A stretch of 64,000 nucleotides of DNA from Lycorma delicatula (lineage: Eukaryota; Arthropoda; Insecta; Hemiptera; Fulgoridae), in NCBI RefSeq assembly GCF_047948215.1, contig NC_134456.1, positions 64,127,529 to 64,191,528 of the forward strand. Direction: 5' to 3'. How positions within the stretch are numbered: position 1 is the first letter of the stretch; the number at the start of each line of letters is the position of its first letter. Below are positions 11,581-24,795 of this stretch, piece by piece. Position numbers and translations under genes: made by a program. A model generated the notes under the pieces. The model was not told the DNA's origin and made no database searches. It saw only the letters and a program-made list of their open reading frames with translations.

Positions 11581-13944
11581 GGTAATTTTTTAAAAACGTT
11601 TATAAATAATCTATAAATAATCATTATTTTATTGCAGTGAAGTTTTTTGTGTGAAAATAGATTTTTGTTATATTCTAAATTTTTGGGAGTTGTAAATTAT
11701 TGAATTAAAATAATTTTTATATACATCAAATGTATTAAATTAACTGTTTAGAAGATTGGTCAGAGATAGTATAAAACTAAACAGAATAATGAAATTTCTC
11801 TGATATTTATTAATTGAACTTGCATAATTCTAAATTTTTATCTTATCTTGATTTCCTTACTTTTTAATAATTATTATATTGTATTTAAAATAGTGAATTG
11901 TTTATTTTAAAATAAATGAATTGTGGATGTTAAATGCAACTATTACACAAAAATAACTTTTGGTATTGAGTCCATTTATAAATAAGGTATGTGGTTGTGC
12001 ACTGTTCTGTCTCGGTGAACAGATTTAACTGAAATTAAAATAAATCTCATTAAAATTTATTAAGTCATCCAATGCTCAGATTATAATTTCCTTCATTAAA
12101 ATTATTAATAAACAGAAAGATAACACTGAATTTAAAAAACTAGAGAGTTATAAAGGAATTATTTAAATCTTTGATATAAGTTTATATGAACATTATGTCA
12201 AAAGAAGTCTTGGACAGGAAGAATCGACCATAACACATTTACAGTATGAAAATTACATACAACACATTTACCTTAGTTACAGTATGAAAATAATTTTAAT
12301 CTTACTCTACAGGAATACACTGATGACATTAATTTGACAAAATATGTAATTGGTTAAGTTAAAATTTTATAAAATTAAATAATTTGACCTTTCTACATGT
12401 TAAAAGAATTGTTAACATAAAAGAAATCATCAGATTCAACAAAATTCATGAGTCAGACTGAAGATCAGTTGGTAGTGGTTCACTAATATTATTTTTTTTA
12501 GATGAGCTTTAATAATAATAGCAGCTGTAATCCTACAAACATTTGCAGTGAATATTATGATTTCTCTTATTAGATATGTTTATGAATTTGCTCTGAATTT
12601 TATGTAACACTATGCAGATAAGCAACCATTAATCTATGCCATGTGGCATAGATGTTTTATTATATTGAATTCTTCAGTGAAGTTTTGGCTGAAAAAAAGT
12701 GTATTTAGTGATGTAACATGTATAAGAAAAAAAGATGATCAGGATGTGTGGGATGATAAGATGTGTAGTGGAAAAGTGTTTCAGTTGTAGTGGGTTTAAT
12801 ATTTTAAAGGGTATTTGTCATGAAAGTTGACAAATAAATACATTAAAAAAAAAATAAATAAATAAATAGAATTAGTATTTTTAAATGTGGTAGTGCAGTG
12901 CATTTAATTCAAACTTTGAATTTAAATCAATATATGCTAAACAGTGTACACTGGTAAATAAAGAAATAAATATGACAATCATTGTGAGAATTTTCTAGCA
13001 AATATATAAATTGTAGAAAAAAAATATAAGAAGAAATGCAATTAATAAATATGGTTTTTAAGAAATTAATCTTTTTAATTATGAGATAAATGATTCTCAT
13101 CAGTCAGCAGTAAAGGTTAACTGATATCTCACTAGTTATTATTAATTATGCAACTAGATAATTTAACTTATTTTAGAGTTTGCAAATAAGTTAAAATTTG
13201 AAAACCGCTTTTCAAAGTAATTTGAAAATAATTTATTCATTCACCTAATTTGAAATAAATTTTGCTTAAGTTAATAATTGTTGACAGATGGTTATCCTTT
13301 TAATTGTTATATCTTAAGTTTAAAATGTTGGTGTGGAACATCTTCCATCAGCACTTATTACCCTATCTTTGGGATAGAAGATGAGTTCAGTAAAGGAGGA
13401 ATCTAGGAAAGCTACATCTGTTACCAAGATTGATGCATATATAAAAAAATGTAAAGAAAAGTAACATCAAAGAAACAAACATAAAAATATTAAACAAATT
13501 TACAGGTATAGTTACCAAATTAAAAAAAAAAAATACAATGTGGGAGGACAACATTCTTTTAAATTCAGTGTTTTGAAAAACAGTTTTCTGTAGCATTTAA
13601 AGATTTTATTGTAAGCTCCAGATGTATTTGACTTAAGCAACAGTGGATAGGTTATTTTTTTTTTTTTTTTTTAAATAAAATATGTGCATTATTTATTTGT
13701 GTAAACAAAATGCAGTTATTATTAATTAATCGTTATATTTTCTTCTTGAATAATCATCTTTTTTCATGCTTTCAATGTTGAAACAAAATATTGGATATAA
13801 ATATTTATTTAATCTGAAGTTAAACCCCTTTTTACATATTAGGATAAATACCAAAGTTTTTTTATCTAAAAAGTAGTTAATTAAATAAACATAATTTTAA
13901 TTTAGAAATTTATTTATTCATACCGACAGCTACAAGTTGATCTC
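11581..13944. other. Long AT-rich stretch without recognised genes
   Basis: Only low-complexity ORFs and homopolymer runs are present (for example poly-T near 13655-13671, and repeated aaataaat near 12845-12868). No exon, RNA gene or transposon could be supported. Confidence 0.5.
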
Positions 13945-16900
13945 CAGAAGGGGTGAATCCAGATCAAAATGGAAGAAGGGGCAGCTTTCTGAATTTAACT
14001 TCTTTCACGGGAAAGGGTAGTCTCTGAGGGGGTTGCTATGCAATAATTCACAGTAGCAAAAGGAAGAATAAAATATTTATTTAAAAAATACTAATTTTGT
14101 AACAATAGTTTGCAAGGATTAGATACAAATTTTCTAAACTACAGCTTCAACTATTTGCGCCTTGTTAGCAAAAATCCATTGTCAGCGACTGCATAGCTAA
14201 TCCATTTAAAAAGTACTTTTGAGGTGACGTACTTACATTCCATTCCTGCAATGAAACACATCTCATGTTACTTGGTTGTAAATTTATCAGTGAAAATGCA
14301 GGCAATTTTTTTCTGCAGAAAATCTAGAAGACGATACAAAGACAAAGAAGACTTCTAGAAGATGATACAATGGAATCAAAGTACAGCAGGAACAACTGTG
14401 TTTTAAAACAGCAGTCATGATGTTCTCTGCATCTTCCCAATGAACTCGTAGCACTTCAAGAATAGTTTGTGCTGGTTGGCTTTGACTATGTCAAGTGTCT
14501 TCAATTGAAGTGCAATTGCTACAATTTCCAGTATAATGGAATACTTAGCAATTAATGCTACTGACACATAAATGAAGATCTGCTTGCACTTTTCTTGATG
14601 CTGAATTTTCCTCTTAAGCTCTCTAATGCATTAACAGTATAAAATCAAGTGATCCTTAAAATGCTCATATGCTCATATTTCTCTGACCACCTAGTCTCAC
14701 ATATTTTAGAAATGCTAGCAATAAGCGTGCATCATAAAAAGGACTTGCAGAAAATGTGATTATCTCTTGTTAGTCCTATGCAGTTTCAAATTTCTAGGAT
14801 AACATATAAATCTTTCAAAACAAGGTTAAGCTTGTGAGAAGAGCAATGGAAGTAGAAAGCTTTTTTGTACTTTTGCCATCACCTGCACACCCCCTTGCCC
14901 AGACATTGTGAAACATCTGTTGAAGCCTAAGTCCACACAATAATCAGAGTCTAGGTTTAAGTTTGTCACAAAATCTTCAATGGTTTTGGCAATACTCACA
15001 GCATTAAGTTCTTCAAGCTCTACAAAGCCTAAAAATTTTTCTTCAATTTAGTTGGCCTTTTCATCAAAGAAATGTAGTCCAATAGACAGCCATTCTTTAA
15101 CAGAAACATCTGCAGTTTCATTAGCCAAACTGCTGTAAATGCAAGTTTTTAAAACCCTTGTGTTGATGTATTCTCTGATTGTAGCGATATTAATTATTTT
15201 ATTTTCGATGATAAGTGATTTCTATGACGCGTTTTTCGATCTATACACAAAACAGTCTTTTAGTTGTGAATCACCTGCTTCGATATGTAAATTGATAAAG
15301 TCGATAAGTAAGCTTTCATCCAGATTTTTGCCTCTTGAGAAGTAAATCATCTGTCCCAGAAAAAATGAAGCAGGAAACCATTAAGGACTGTACTTTTTCT
15401 ATTAACTTTTTTGAAGTTAGAAGTCTACTAGAACAATCTGCACATTCCATTGCAGTGTGATGTCCCTGAGGGACTTTAACAATGCTTTACAATATCGTGC
15501 ATGTTCTTGTACTTAGGCAAAGGTCTGATGAAAAAAGAACCCCAACCATCTCTTGTTCTAGCTAATGATGGAAACAACACACAATTTTTTCAGAAAGCAC
15601 CTTTGAGTCACCTTGAGTAAGCCTAGCCATAGTGAATATGTGTCCAGCCACTGGTGATTGAATTTTCTTTTAAAGTGTTAGGCATTTGCCACAAAATTGT
15701 AGTTCTTTGAAGGTACCCAGACATTTACCAAATGATGTTTACTCTTATCAATCAGCATAGTGCTCGCCAGGCTGACGAATTTTCCAATATCATTTTGACA
15801 TTGTCTTCAATTCACACTTTCACTGTGTTGCACATTGGTCTGAACTGTATAAGAAGGCCCTGCAGTTGCAGTCTTTAAACTAGGGGGTGGTTGTACTTCC
15901 TTGTCCTGATCCTCATCAGTGCTGCTTGTATTTTTTTGATTTGTTTTAAATTCACTGCAAAAAAGGAATAAATTTAATTTGACCAAACATTGAAGTGAAC
16001 AAAGATGTGGCAGCTTGCTGCATTGGTTTGACAAGGAAGGTTCTGACATTTTTGTCAAAATTGAGTTCTATAAGGTACATGACTATATTAGTTAAGCCTA
16101 ATTAAAAAATATGACTCTTATCCTTATAACATTAAAAACATGGAAGAATCATCAATAGAAAGTTTATTAGACATTTTTTAAAAACCACTTTTTTGGACTC
16201 GGGGACCCCAAAACAGATATTTCCATATCATAATCGTAAATTTGTCACAAGGTAGTTTTAAATATTATCATGTTTTTACTGACAATTTCAAGATAAACAA
16301 GAAGCAAGTCAATTTTACTGAAATAAAAGCAGAACAATTGCCAAAAGTTAAATTTGTAATTAAGCCACGTTTTGTATTATTGTTAATTGTTCATAAAAGG
16401 TATTGATTACTGTATTCAGGAGAACTTAACAGAAATTATAAACTTAAATATGAAACTGTATTTTATGTTGAAAGATACAAAAGAATCCCTAGTGGCATAA
16501 TACACTTGCAAAATGAAGAATAACAGATTTTAAGTTACATTCTTTAAAAAAAAGAGCTGTACTTATGTAGATTTACAGCATATACATTGTAAAATAAAAA
16601 ATGCATGTAATAAACATCACAGTAAACACTTACCAAAAAATGTTCTAATATTCATTTGTTATAATAAAGTGAATGGCAGGAGGCCGGCATGAAAAAACAA
16701 TTTTACAGTTGTAAAAAAATTGCATACACTTGTGTGATATTAACACTGCATTAACCATCTAACCAAAAATGTATGCGCTCATATACTTTCTAAATAGCTT
16801 CTGGAATATCCCCATCATGTCGTGAAAGGAGACACGAGTGAAGAGACTATTCCACAAAACTCTTGTTGCCGTAAGTAACATGGCACCAGTATGTAAGAGT

Positions 16901-17065
16901 AGTTCTTAAATCTTTTCACAGATGTTGCGATTGTCTCCGTTTGTAGTTTTTGTTTTAAAATTGTGTTTAATTTTTCAAGAACTTGTTATTTATATATTTT
17001 TTGTTTAATTTTTTTACATTTTTTCCATCTTGGATGGAGGGGCAGCTGCCCCCTTCTGGATATCT
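13945..17065 (-). mobile_element. hAT element of the DUF4371 type, decayed
   Basis: On the minus strand the transposase core reads ETADVSVKEWLSIGLHFF (about 15121-15065), then GFVELEELNAVSIAKTIEDF near 15030-14970. It goes on to LGF and MSGQGGVQ near 14935-14895. This is the DUF4371/hAT catalytic region found in ZMYM1-like transposases. A minus-strand ORF at 16058-15807 lies where an N-terminal segment would be. Stops and frameshifts are numerous. The outer ends share CTCCAGAAGGGG at 13953 and, inverted, the related cccccttctggata at 17050-17063, which I take as remnants of the terminal inverted repeats. Both ends are approximate. Confidence 0.65.
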
Positions 17066-17607
17066 CTGACTAGAATTAACAGAATTCAGGTTTAGAAACA
17101 AGGAATATACACAAGCTATATTTCATTACTGTTTAAACTTCTTTAATTTTTAAAGTAGTATAGATCTACGATGAAATCTGTAATAAACTTACACAGGCTG
17201 GTAGTATGCAAACAGCGTATAAGATTTTAAGTAAATTTTACTATTTTCGTTGTAATACTATTGCCAATGTTTCCTTTCTTTTAAGAGAATGCTATATAAT
17301 TTGGAAAATGAAGTTAATAATTTTATCTAAGATTAGCTTGTAACTTATTTTTCATGCTTACAATATTAATAAAATATCACTTACTTAGTAAAGATATAAT
17401 CCAGAATTACATATTGTTCATTCTTACCAACCAAATTATTTTTTAACTCAATATCTGAATGTTACACATTTATTTCGGCCTTCCTAAAATAATCCTTAAT
17501 TTAATATTTCTCAAATGTGTAAAATATTTCATAAAATCAAGCTGTGCAAAATGCATCAGTGAATGAAATGTAAAAGAAATATAATTTTGATTTTGCTTTT
17601 TAAATTA
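17066..17607. other. AT-rich stretch, nothing recognised
   Basis: Intergenic DNA between the hAT element and the repeat at 17608. No ORF, RNA or repeat is supported. Confidence 0.4.
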
Positions 17608-17684
17608 TTACCAAGTTCCATCATTTTGGAAAGTACCACCAGATGGTTAGGTAAGAGTGAATAAGTTAATTCCGAGATATTGGT
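17608..17684 (+). repeat. 76-bp dispersed direct repeat, copy B
   Basis: Near-identical to 10436-10511 in the same orientation, differing by one inserted g and about three substitutions. It is 7.2 kb from copy A. Confidence 0.85.
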
Positions 17685-17910
17685 ATCTGGTCTAAGAAGT
17701 AAAGAAAATTTACTATTTTTGCTTCATATTTCATAATGGTGCATAAAATTGGGTCTAATTCTATACTAGTTACTTTACAGAAAGTGCCTATAATTTACAA
17801 AGAATAAACTACTTCATATAATCTGATAAAATGATTATAAAGTGAATTTCTACAAAAAATTTTAATAGTAATAATGATATAAATAAAATAACTTTGTAAT
17901 TATTTAAATC

Positions 17911-17916
17911 TTTATT
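17911..17916 (-). terminator. Poly(A) signal of mTERF3
   Basis: The reverse complement of tttatt gives AATAAA, about 47 bases after the mTERF3 stop codon. This spacing is reasonable for a short 3' UTR. Confidence 0.55.
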
Positions 17917-17962
17917 CTTAACACAACAATAAATAATAATGCACAATAATACACAAAAAAAT

Positions 17963-18240
17963 CTATAATGTCTTCTGAAACATGTTAAAGACACTAACAG
18001 CTGATTTTGCCACATCTCTACAAAATTCAGAATCATCACCACTGATAAGAGATTTCAGTGATACATAACCTGGTTGTGTTGGATTGAACTGAGCTCTTCC
18101 AAGCGATTCAAGAAACTTGTGCCTTTGTTGCAATCTAAACACACGGCATGTAAGTACTTCTGGCTGACTGGATATTAACTCGTGGCTTAATTTCATAACG
18201 TTATGAAGATAATTAAACCTTTCTAATATATGTTTCTTGC
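17963..18240 (-). CDS. mTERF3: mTERF3 exon 2
   Basis: Encodes the last 92 residues after the split Ser codon and ends ...VFNMFQKTL with TAG at 17965-17963. An upstream in-frame ATG (about 18280) is intronic. Confidence 0.9.
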
Positions 18241-21200
18241 CTGTAACAAACTTGCTCAAATTAAAGTCAAATCTTAACATTACAATTATTATATCATGAA
18301 ATTACTTTTAAAAAAATGCAATCCTACTCAATAATAATAATTCCTCTTAATGGCAGAGTATTACATGAATTATAAAGTGATATCCATTAAAAGGCAAACC
18401 CTCAAATATAAAATTTCTCTCCAATGCAAAATCTTATCAAAATGCTAATCTCATTTTGGTTGAGTGACATATTCGATTTTCATACAAAAAAATGCCCTTA
18501 CAATTCACTGGGGTGAAATAATCTTTTGTTACCAAATTTACTGTTAACATTCTACTTTAAATTTAAAAAAATTTGCAATATGTTTTTTTCAATACATCGG
18601 AAATCAAAACCTGACTTTCCAAAAATGTTGATTAATTAAAGTTTATACTAATCCCATGAGTTATATTAAAACTATAGATTTCATTAGAAACTGGACAAAT
18701 ATTATGATAGCACTTATTTTCGACTGAATAAGAATAAACTATTTCTCTTTATGGCCAATTAAATCAGGTGAAAAAACTGATTTTTCCCAAGTTTTGTAAA
18801 TATTCACTTATTCTGACAGTGCTTTGCAAGTCTGATCCAATATCACTTACCAAATGTCTCAGAGTCGAATAAAAGATAACTAAAGCACAGTTTGCACCAG
18901 ATTAAGACTGACCTGTGAAATGAAATAGGCTAGACTAGATTGTGTACTTTATTGTAATTAATCATGAATCCTATCAACATAACAGTATTTTCAAACTTTT
19001 TTAATACCAGACCAATTTCTTCTATGTAGATATGATGAGGAGATGCTCATATTTTTGTGTTGTACATTATTACTTCAATTAACATAAATCAAATTAATGT
19101 TTTTTTTCTATAAAATTAGAGATAGTAATAATATCTTGTAACATGATCACCTTGTAAAATCTGTGTCTAGGTAATACCACTGGTATGAATATTGTTCAAT
19201 TTTTATATACTGTATTTTTATGCATAAAAGTTATTTATTCTTATTAAGTTTGGTGAAAAAATGAGAATAACATAAGAAACATTTATTACTATTATAACAT
19301 GTTTAAATATGTTGTTTTTTTTGTTATTATTAATTTCATAAGAATAAGATGTCTAGTTTACATGAAACAGATATAGCAAATTTGCCAATGACACTATAAT
19401 ATAGTCAGTTCAATTTTTAATTTACCGGTTAGATTGAATGATAAGTTAATATGCTATTATTTGATAAGCCCATTAATAACTAGGGATCAATTACAAATCT
19501 GAATATTTTAAATATTACTGATAAAAAGCCAATAATATAAACAATGAAATACCTATAATGAATTTCAAAACAAAATAATTTAAATTTTTAGTATTTTCTG
19601 ATCAGTTTTATTTAGAAAAATTATGTCACTTTTATACAGCCAGTTTAAATTATGTGAAAATTATTAACATGCAACTTATCAATTTAAGACATTTTATAAC
19701 TTAATGTTTACAACTGATTCTAACTAGTATGGACTGTTTTTTTACTCCCTAGTACAGTAAAATATCTTTTAACCTGTTATCTGTATATCATGATAGTTTC
19801 TATGTTACAGTAGTATCACATTAAGCAATGACCATTACTTATCCAAATTTCTTATCTAGTATTTATTTTGACAAAATATATATATATATATTTTAATAAA
19901 TATATATATTTTAAGTCAGTTAATGAGCAATATTAATTACTACACTTTAAAATTGGTTAGTAGTGATATTTTTTACTTGCCAATGTAACCCTTAGCAAAA
20001 TAACAATCTGCAAAAAACTCTGAAAAACTTTGTTCATCTAATCACAGAGATTATTAATCACTGAAATTCAATAAAAGGCATTTTAAAAGCAGCAGCCAAA
20101 AGTTGAAAAATGTGCGTTATGTAAATGGAAGGTAAAAAAAGACTAAATTACAAGAGTAATTTTGAATAATTAGTTATTAATTCAATTTTTTTCATACTTT
20201 AATATACCACAGTAGGTATTCTTAGGATCAGGAAAACAAATTCTAAATAAAGAATTTGTGGTATAGGAGAAAGTGGGTCAGACAGCAGGTGACCCACACA
20301 AGATCAAAGTTTGAGTGCATTATCAGTACTCTAGTCAATAAGCAATCAGTTTTGTAGTTATGGTGATCTGTTCTGCGAGAAGAATTAAGTTATGATTAAA
20401 GTTACAGTTCTACGGAGAGAAGAATAAACCATGAATTAACCTTAATAGTTGCCAGAGTCAGCTGTTGAAGATGACTAATATGATTATCCATCGCACACAT
20501 AACTCATAGCATGGAATATATGGTGTAGTCTGTCTCTGTAGAGACTATATTAAAGTTTAAAAATAAATTAGGCCAAGTGTGCTACATGATCATGTTAAGT
20601 ATTGCCACCCCTTTGTAATTTATTCCTAACCTCTCCACAAAAGTCTAACCTCAACCCTAACCTATTTGCACAAAATAAATTAATGTCTGCACAGGTCTCA
20701 AAAACTCACAAAACTGATAGCTAATTAACTACAGTACTGACAACAGTGTGGACTTTGACCTTGCATTAGTCATTTGTTGTCCAAACCTACTTTCTGACAT
20801 TTAGATTTTGTGATTTCCTTAATCCTAAGTATACCTATTATGGTACATTAAAGTAGGTACAAAATTGAAGTTGATAAACTAATTCCTCAGAATTACTAAC
20901 AATTATAATTGCGAAATCAACAATCTGCAGAATAAATGTTTGATATGGATAACTAGAACAAATACATTTGCATAATTAAAATCACATTAACCTTTATTAG
21001 GATAGTACATAGCTTATTATTAGAATGTTAAAAAAAAGTCATGTTCATTATCCCAAATATGGTTCAGAATAAAACTGGATTGAAATGTCACTATGCATTT
21101 AAATTAATTTTAATGTTGAATATAAATAAAGAACAAAATAAAATTACTACTCACTTTTTGTAAAAAGAAGAGGTTTATTCAATAACATTTTTTTTAATTC

Positions 21201-22037
21201 ATTTGGGTTAAATCCCATTTCTTCCTTCAATGAAAATGTATTAATTCTCACGTGATTTAAATTATATGTAATAAGTTTGGGCTGTTTAACAGCTAGATAT
21301 CTTGCTTCATTTCCATTTAATTTGAATTCTAACTGAAAATACCCCATTCTAAAATCAATATCTTTGGTACTCACTGATAACCATTCTGGATTTCTTGTGA
21401 TAATTCTAGCTATCATATCAGAAGTAAACTTTTTACTGGATAAATAATTTATTCTTATTTGTAAATTAGCCAAATCCTCATTAAAAATTCGGGGATTACG
21501 GGATATAAACTCTCCAAACTGGTCAGCTGTGACACCATTATCATGCAAAAAGGTTAAATAATGCTTAATATCTTCAAAATCTAATTTTAAGATCAACTCA
21601 GCAACATCTTTTTGTTTTTCTAATTTGTAAAGTTTAACTCCTAATTTCACAAATTCCTGTAATGTCGGGGAATTATTCACATATGCAGCTAGATTAAATG
21701 AAGGAACAATAGCTGGCGCATAATCTGACACATTTTCTACATTTAATTTAGCTGGATACGAATTTTGTGCATCTGACAGAATATTAATTTCTGTGAACTT
21801 ATTCACTTCATCACCGATTGAAATATCATACTTATTCTTGTTAACGTCTGTAATAACCTCAGAAGTAACAGAACAATTCTTCTTAACATTACAATAATTA
21901 CGTTTAAAGGGAGTAATGTGTAGAAAGTCACAATACCAGTTATTAGAACATTCAGAAGACTGAACTGACAAGTTATTATAAACTCTTTTTGCAAACTTTA
22001 AAAATCCTTTCGAGCAAAATATAATCCTAACAGACAT
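17963..22037 (-). CDS. mTERF3: Mitochondrial transcription termination factor 3 (mTERF3), complete
   Basis: Two exons, 22037-21155 (883 nt) and 18240-17963 (278 nt), join to 1161 nt: 386 residues and a stop. The human protein has about 417. mTERF3 (MTERFD1) is a mitochondrial matrix protein. In other animals it represses mtDNA transcription at the promoter region and affects mitoribosome assembly. The first ATG opens MSVRIIFCSKGFLKFAKRVY, basic and hydrophobic as a targeting peptide should be. Helical mTERF repeats follow, for example LHDNGVTADQFGEFISRNPR and FTSDMIARIITRNPEWLS. The C-terminal signature RFNYLHNVMKLSHELI is followed by LGRAQFNPTQPGYVSLKSLI. The donor is aaa-a|gtgagt and the acceptor ttgttacag|gc, phase 1, rebuilding KPLLFTKSKKHILERF. 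No frame lesion is seen. The identification is firm for the mTERF3 subtype because of the GRAQ-P-YVS block. Confidence 0.93.
18241..21154 (-). other. mTERF3 intron (2.9 kb)
   Basis: GT...AG bordered on the minus strand. It is AT-rich. A small inverted repeat GTGGGTCA / TGACCCAC lies at 20273-20280 and 20290-20297, and a TA-rich run near 19877-19893. No transposon protein was recognised in it. Confidence 0.8.
21155..22037 (-). CDS. mTERF3: mTERF3 exon 1
   Basis: Holds the start codon, the targeting region and most of the mTERF repeats. The ORF reads on to a TAG at 21149-21147, but the GTGAGT donor at 21154 ends the exon before it. Confidence 0.9.
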
Positions 22038-22588
22038 CTTTCATCACTGGAACCGAAAGGTCATGATTTTACATTAAAGGCTAAATAACATCACATAATA
22101 CGTGAAAACATTAACCGATTTATTTAAAACAAAGCCAACCTCCAAAATACGGTTACAACTCGCCGAACATTTCTTTAGTGATGGACGACTTTGGAATGAA
22201 TCGTTCAAACATTTCAATTATAGAGTTTTTCCCGACATATCTAGTGAATAATTTGATAGGCAACGAGAAGTTTGAAAGATAGTATAACCAAAATATATTT
22301 TTACTTTTGAACAAAATTCTATTTAAAAACCCATCAAGACAACATTTTGATCAACATGCTAATGACTAATTTATTTATATACAGCATACTCAATTTTAGT
22401 TTGTTTTAATGAGGTTAAAGTAATATAATTTATAAATAAATTAAATTCTTACGACAAAAAATAACATGGAAATCGTGAAATTTCTAAACAATATTTATGT
22501 ACATATTAACAGATAATCTAAAAATTCGGGTTGAAGCTTTTCTTAAAACTATTATTTGATTTAATATTGTTTTTTTTTTAAGAAAATC
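22038..22588. promoter_or_regulatory. 5' flank of mTERF3
   Basis: This region must hold the mTERF3 promoter and any 5' UTR on the minus strand. No TATA box or initiator could be singled out. The Merlin insertion starts 0.56 kb upstream of the ATG. Confidence 0.35.
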
Positions 22589-22596
22589 ATTTAATC
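22589..22596. repeat. Target site duplication of Merlin, left
   Basis: ATTTAATC, paired with ATTTAATA at 24167-24174 (7 of 8 identical). An 8-bp duplication is typical for the Merlin superfamily. Confidence 0.65.
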
Positions 22597-24166
22597 GGTA
22601 ATTATTTAGTTGAGGTGCCTCATCCCGAAATCACAAAAAAACATATCAAATTCATTCAAAATTAATATTTATTCATTTAATGATGTATTTTGGTTGTTGG
22701 AAAATAGAAAATTAGTAAAAATTTACATAGTAATACAAACAACACATAACACAATCAAAATCGAAAAAAATATTTATATCATAGTGAAACGTTATATTTA
22801 AAGATATAAACAATTAATTAAACAGTTAATCTGAATCAGATTGCGATGATACTTCAGCAAAATCATCACACACACGATTTGCCGAATCAATGTGTATTTC
22901 ACTTACAATTCGCCATAAATGGTGAAATCGTGTTTTATAATCACAATACTCATTTTAAATAAAAATTCGGCCACATATCCCTGGAAATGGTATTTGGAAT
23001 TTCCATAACGCAGCACATTGATTCTTACTTCACTCCATTGATGTTCGATTGTCTGCGTATGTGCCCAGTGTCCGGATATATAAAATTGTATGTATGATTC
23101 ACTGATTCACAGTTAAGTGTTGTTAGCCTCCTTTTTGTAAACAATCATAAGATTTCCAACAGTCACTAATAATTGTAGGTCCTGGGTGCACATAGTCCTT
23201 TATAATATGGAGCAAAGTTTCCTTATCACGTGTTGGTACTGGAACCATGAAAACTTCTTTTGTGTCTCGTTGTATTCCACCAAATATTCAATTTCCATTT
23301 ATAATTCTGCCGCGATTATATTTTCGTTTACCGATTTTGGCTTTATCGTTTTCTACAACTTTGTCTAGTTCTCCAATCTTTTTTGAATTAATACACAAAT
23401 ATTCAAAACAAATTTCCCGAAAATAATTGTTCCAATCTACCACAGTACTAGACAATAAATTTAGCTCACTACACCACATATCTTGCCGAGGTGGCTTTAT
23501 TGCACACCACATTACAAAGAAACGTAAAATAACAGGTAATTCTAACCTAGCGGTGGATAACCAACCATGTATCGGCGAATTGCGAAATGGCTACGTTACA
23601 CAGTTTACTTTCATGTTTCTTATGTTTGTTAAGTACACGAATGCGTTTTCTACAACGGAGAATGTGTCGATCTTCATTCAGCTTCATTTCCTTATTACAC
23701 GATGGACATTGTCTGTGTTTCGGCAAAATGCCATGATTGTTAAAAAATTGTCTCACTTTATCAATCGACTGAGAGAATTCAATAAGAGTAATAAATGTAA
23801 ATTCACAATTTTTACATATACATTTCAGGTCCAGCAGATTTTTATTTCATCCATTGTAAGTAGAGTGACTCTACTTACTGATCGCTGTAAATTCTATAAA
23901 GAAAACTTAGACGCCGTGTGATGATAACAGACAACAATGTAATGTAATAAATAAGTTATAAACAATAAAAGTAGTGTAGTGAATAAGAAAGAATTCTACA
24001 TTATCGGGAGGTGAGAATCTGGATTATCGAGTGTATCAATATTCAAATATCTACTTTTCCGACACTTCATTTCCATCATAAAATACATTTCAAAAGATTT
24101 TACAACGATTTGATATGTTTTTTTTTTTGTAATTTCGGGGTGTGGCACCTCAACTAAATAATTACC
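22597..24166 (-). mobile_element. Merlin DNA transposon, decayed, with intact ends
   Basis: A 1570-bp element with terminal inverted repeats of about 46 bp and few mismatches: ggtaattatttagttgaggt at 22597, and its inverse ending at 24166. Inside, on the minus strand, is an IS1595/ISXO2-like transposase of the Merlin type. A zinc-ribbon part lies at 23756-23547 (GILPKHRQCPSCNKEMKL, then a second cysteine in CRKRIR). The DDE domain begins with IGELDKVVENDKAKIGKRKY (about 23395-23335), where the usual VEIDES has become VENDKA, so the first catalytic Asp is altered. Downstream pieces such as HPGPTIISDCWKSY and LTVNQS appear in shifting frames. It has no uninterrupted ORF. The insertion is flanked by an 8-bp near-duplication and sits upstream of mTERF3. 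Confidence 0.85.
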
Positions 24167-24174
24167 ATTTAATA
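24167..24174. repeat. Target site duplication of Merlin, right
   Basis: ATTTAATA; see the left copy at 22589. Confidence 0.65.
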
Positions 24175-24529
24175 TTGTTTTTCATAAATTAGTAGGAGAT
24201 ATTTTAAATAGGTTGGAAATTTATTAAAAATGCAACAGAAGTATAGAACTCTTTCTGCTAGGTCAAAATATTGTATTGAGTGGTTTGGTAGCGATGAATA
24301 TTTCTTATTGAGCTCCTATTTAATTATTCTGATGTTTTGTATTATAATGATTGATGTTATTTTCCTATTGTCATGATTGTTTGATGATAGTGTATTGATG
24401 CTGTAGGTCAACGCTACTTCTTGTTCAATTATGTGTATGTAAGTAGTTGTATGAACTTATGTGTATATTATGATGCATTGTATTTCATTGTATCATAGCA
24501 ATAATGGAGTATGACTGTGTGTGTGGGCG

Positions 24530-24725
24530 ATCTCCCCCTTCCTAAAGTAATGCTTCTTTAAACTGTGCTAGAGAGGGTGGTCCGCCAGGGGTGGAGGTTT
24601 ATTCGGTAATGCGCAGGAACACATACGCACTTATTAACATCTTGCGGAACCTATTAGCGAGCCCAACACTGCTTAGGCGCCCGTAAATGGGGTTCCTCCA
24701 CCTCGTAAAAAAAGAAAAAGAAGCT
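24530..24725 (+). repeat. GC-rich SINE-like repeat with A-rich tail
   Basis: A block of far higher GC than its surroundings, ending ggttcctccacctcg followed by aaaaaaagaaaaagaa. This fits the 3' end and tail of a retroposed element on the plus strand. No pol III boxes or coding frame were recognised, so the family is open. Confidence 0.4.
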
Positions 24726-24787
24726 ATTTAATGAGTCACAACTGCCTTTAGCAAAGGTTGCAAATTCATAAATTAATCACATGATAA

Positions 24788-24795
24788 CTTAACAT
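24788..24795. repeat. hAT target site duplication, left
   Basis: CTTAACAT, exactly repeated at 29512-29519. An 8-bp duplication is the hAT hallmark. Confidence 0.93.

Noticed and set aside
20273..20297. 8-bp inverted repeat GTGGGTCA / TGACCCAC in the mTERF3 intron
   Set aside because: Too short, with a 9-base spacer and no other feature; chance occurrence is plausible in 64 kb.
22180..22276. Short plus-strand ORF of about 31 codons divergent from mTERF3
   Set aside because: No family match, too short, and it lies in the presumed promoter region.
23427..23921. 164-codon plus-strand ORF
   Set aside because: It runs opposite to the Merlin transposase, which has the zinc-ribbon and DDE motifs on the minus strand.
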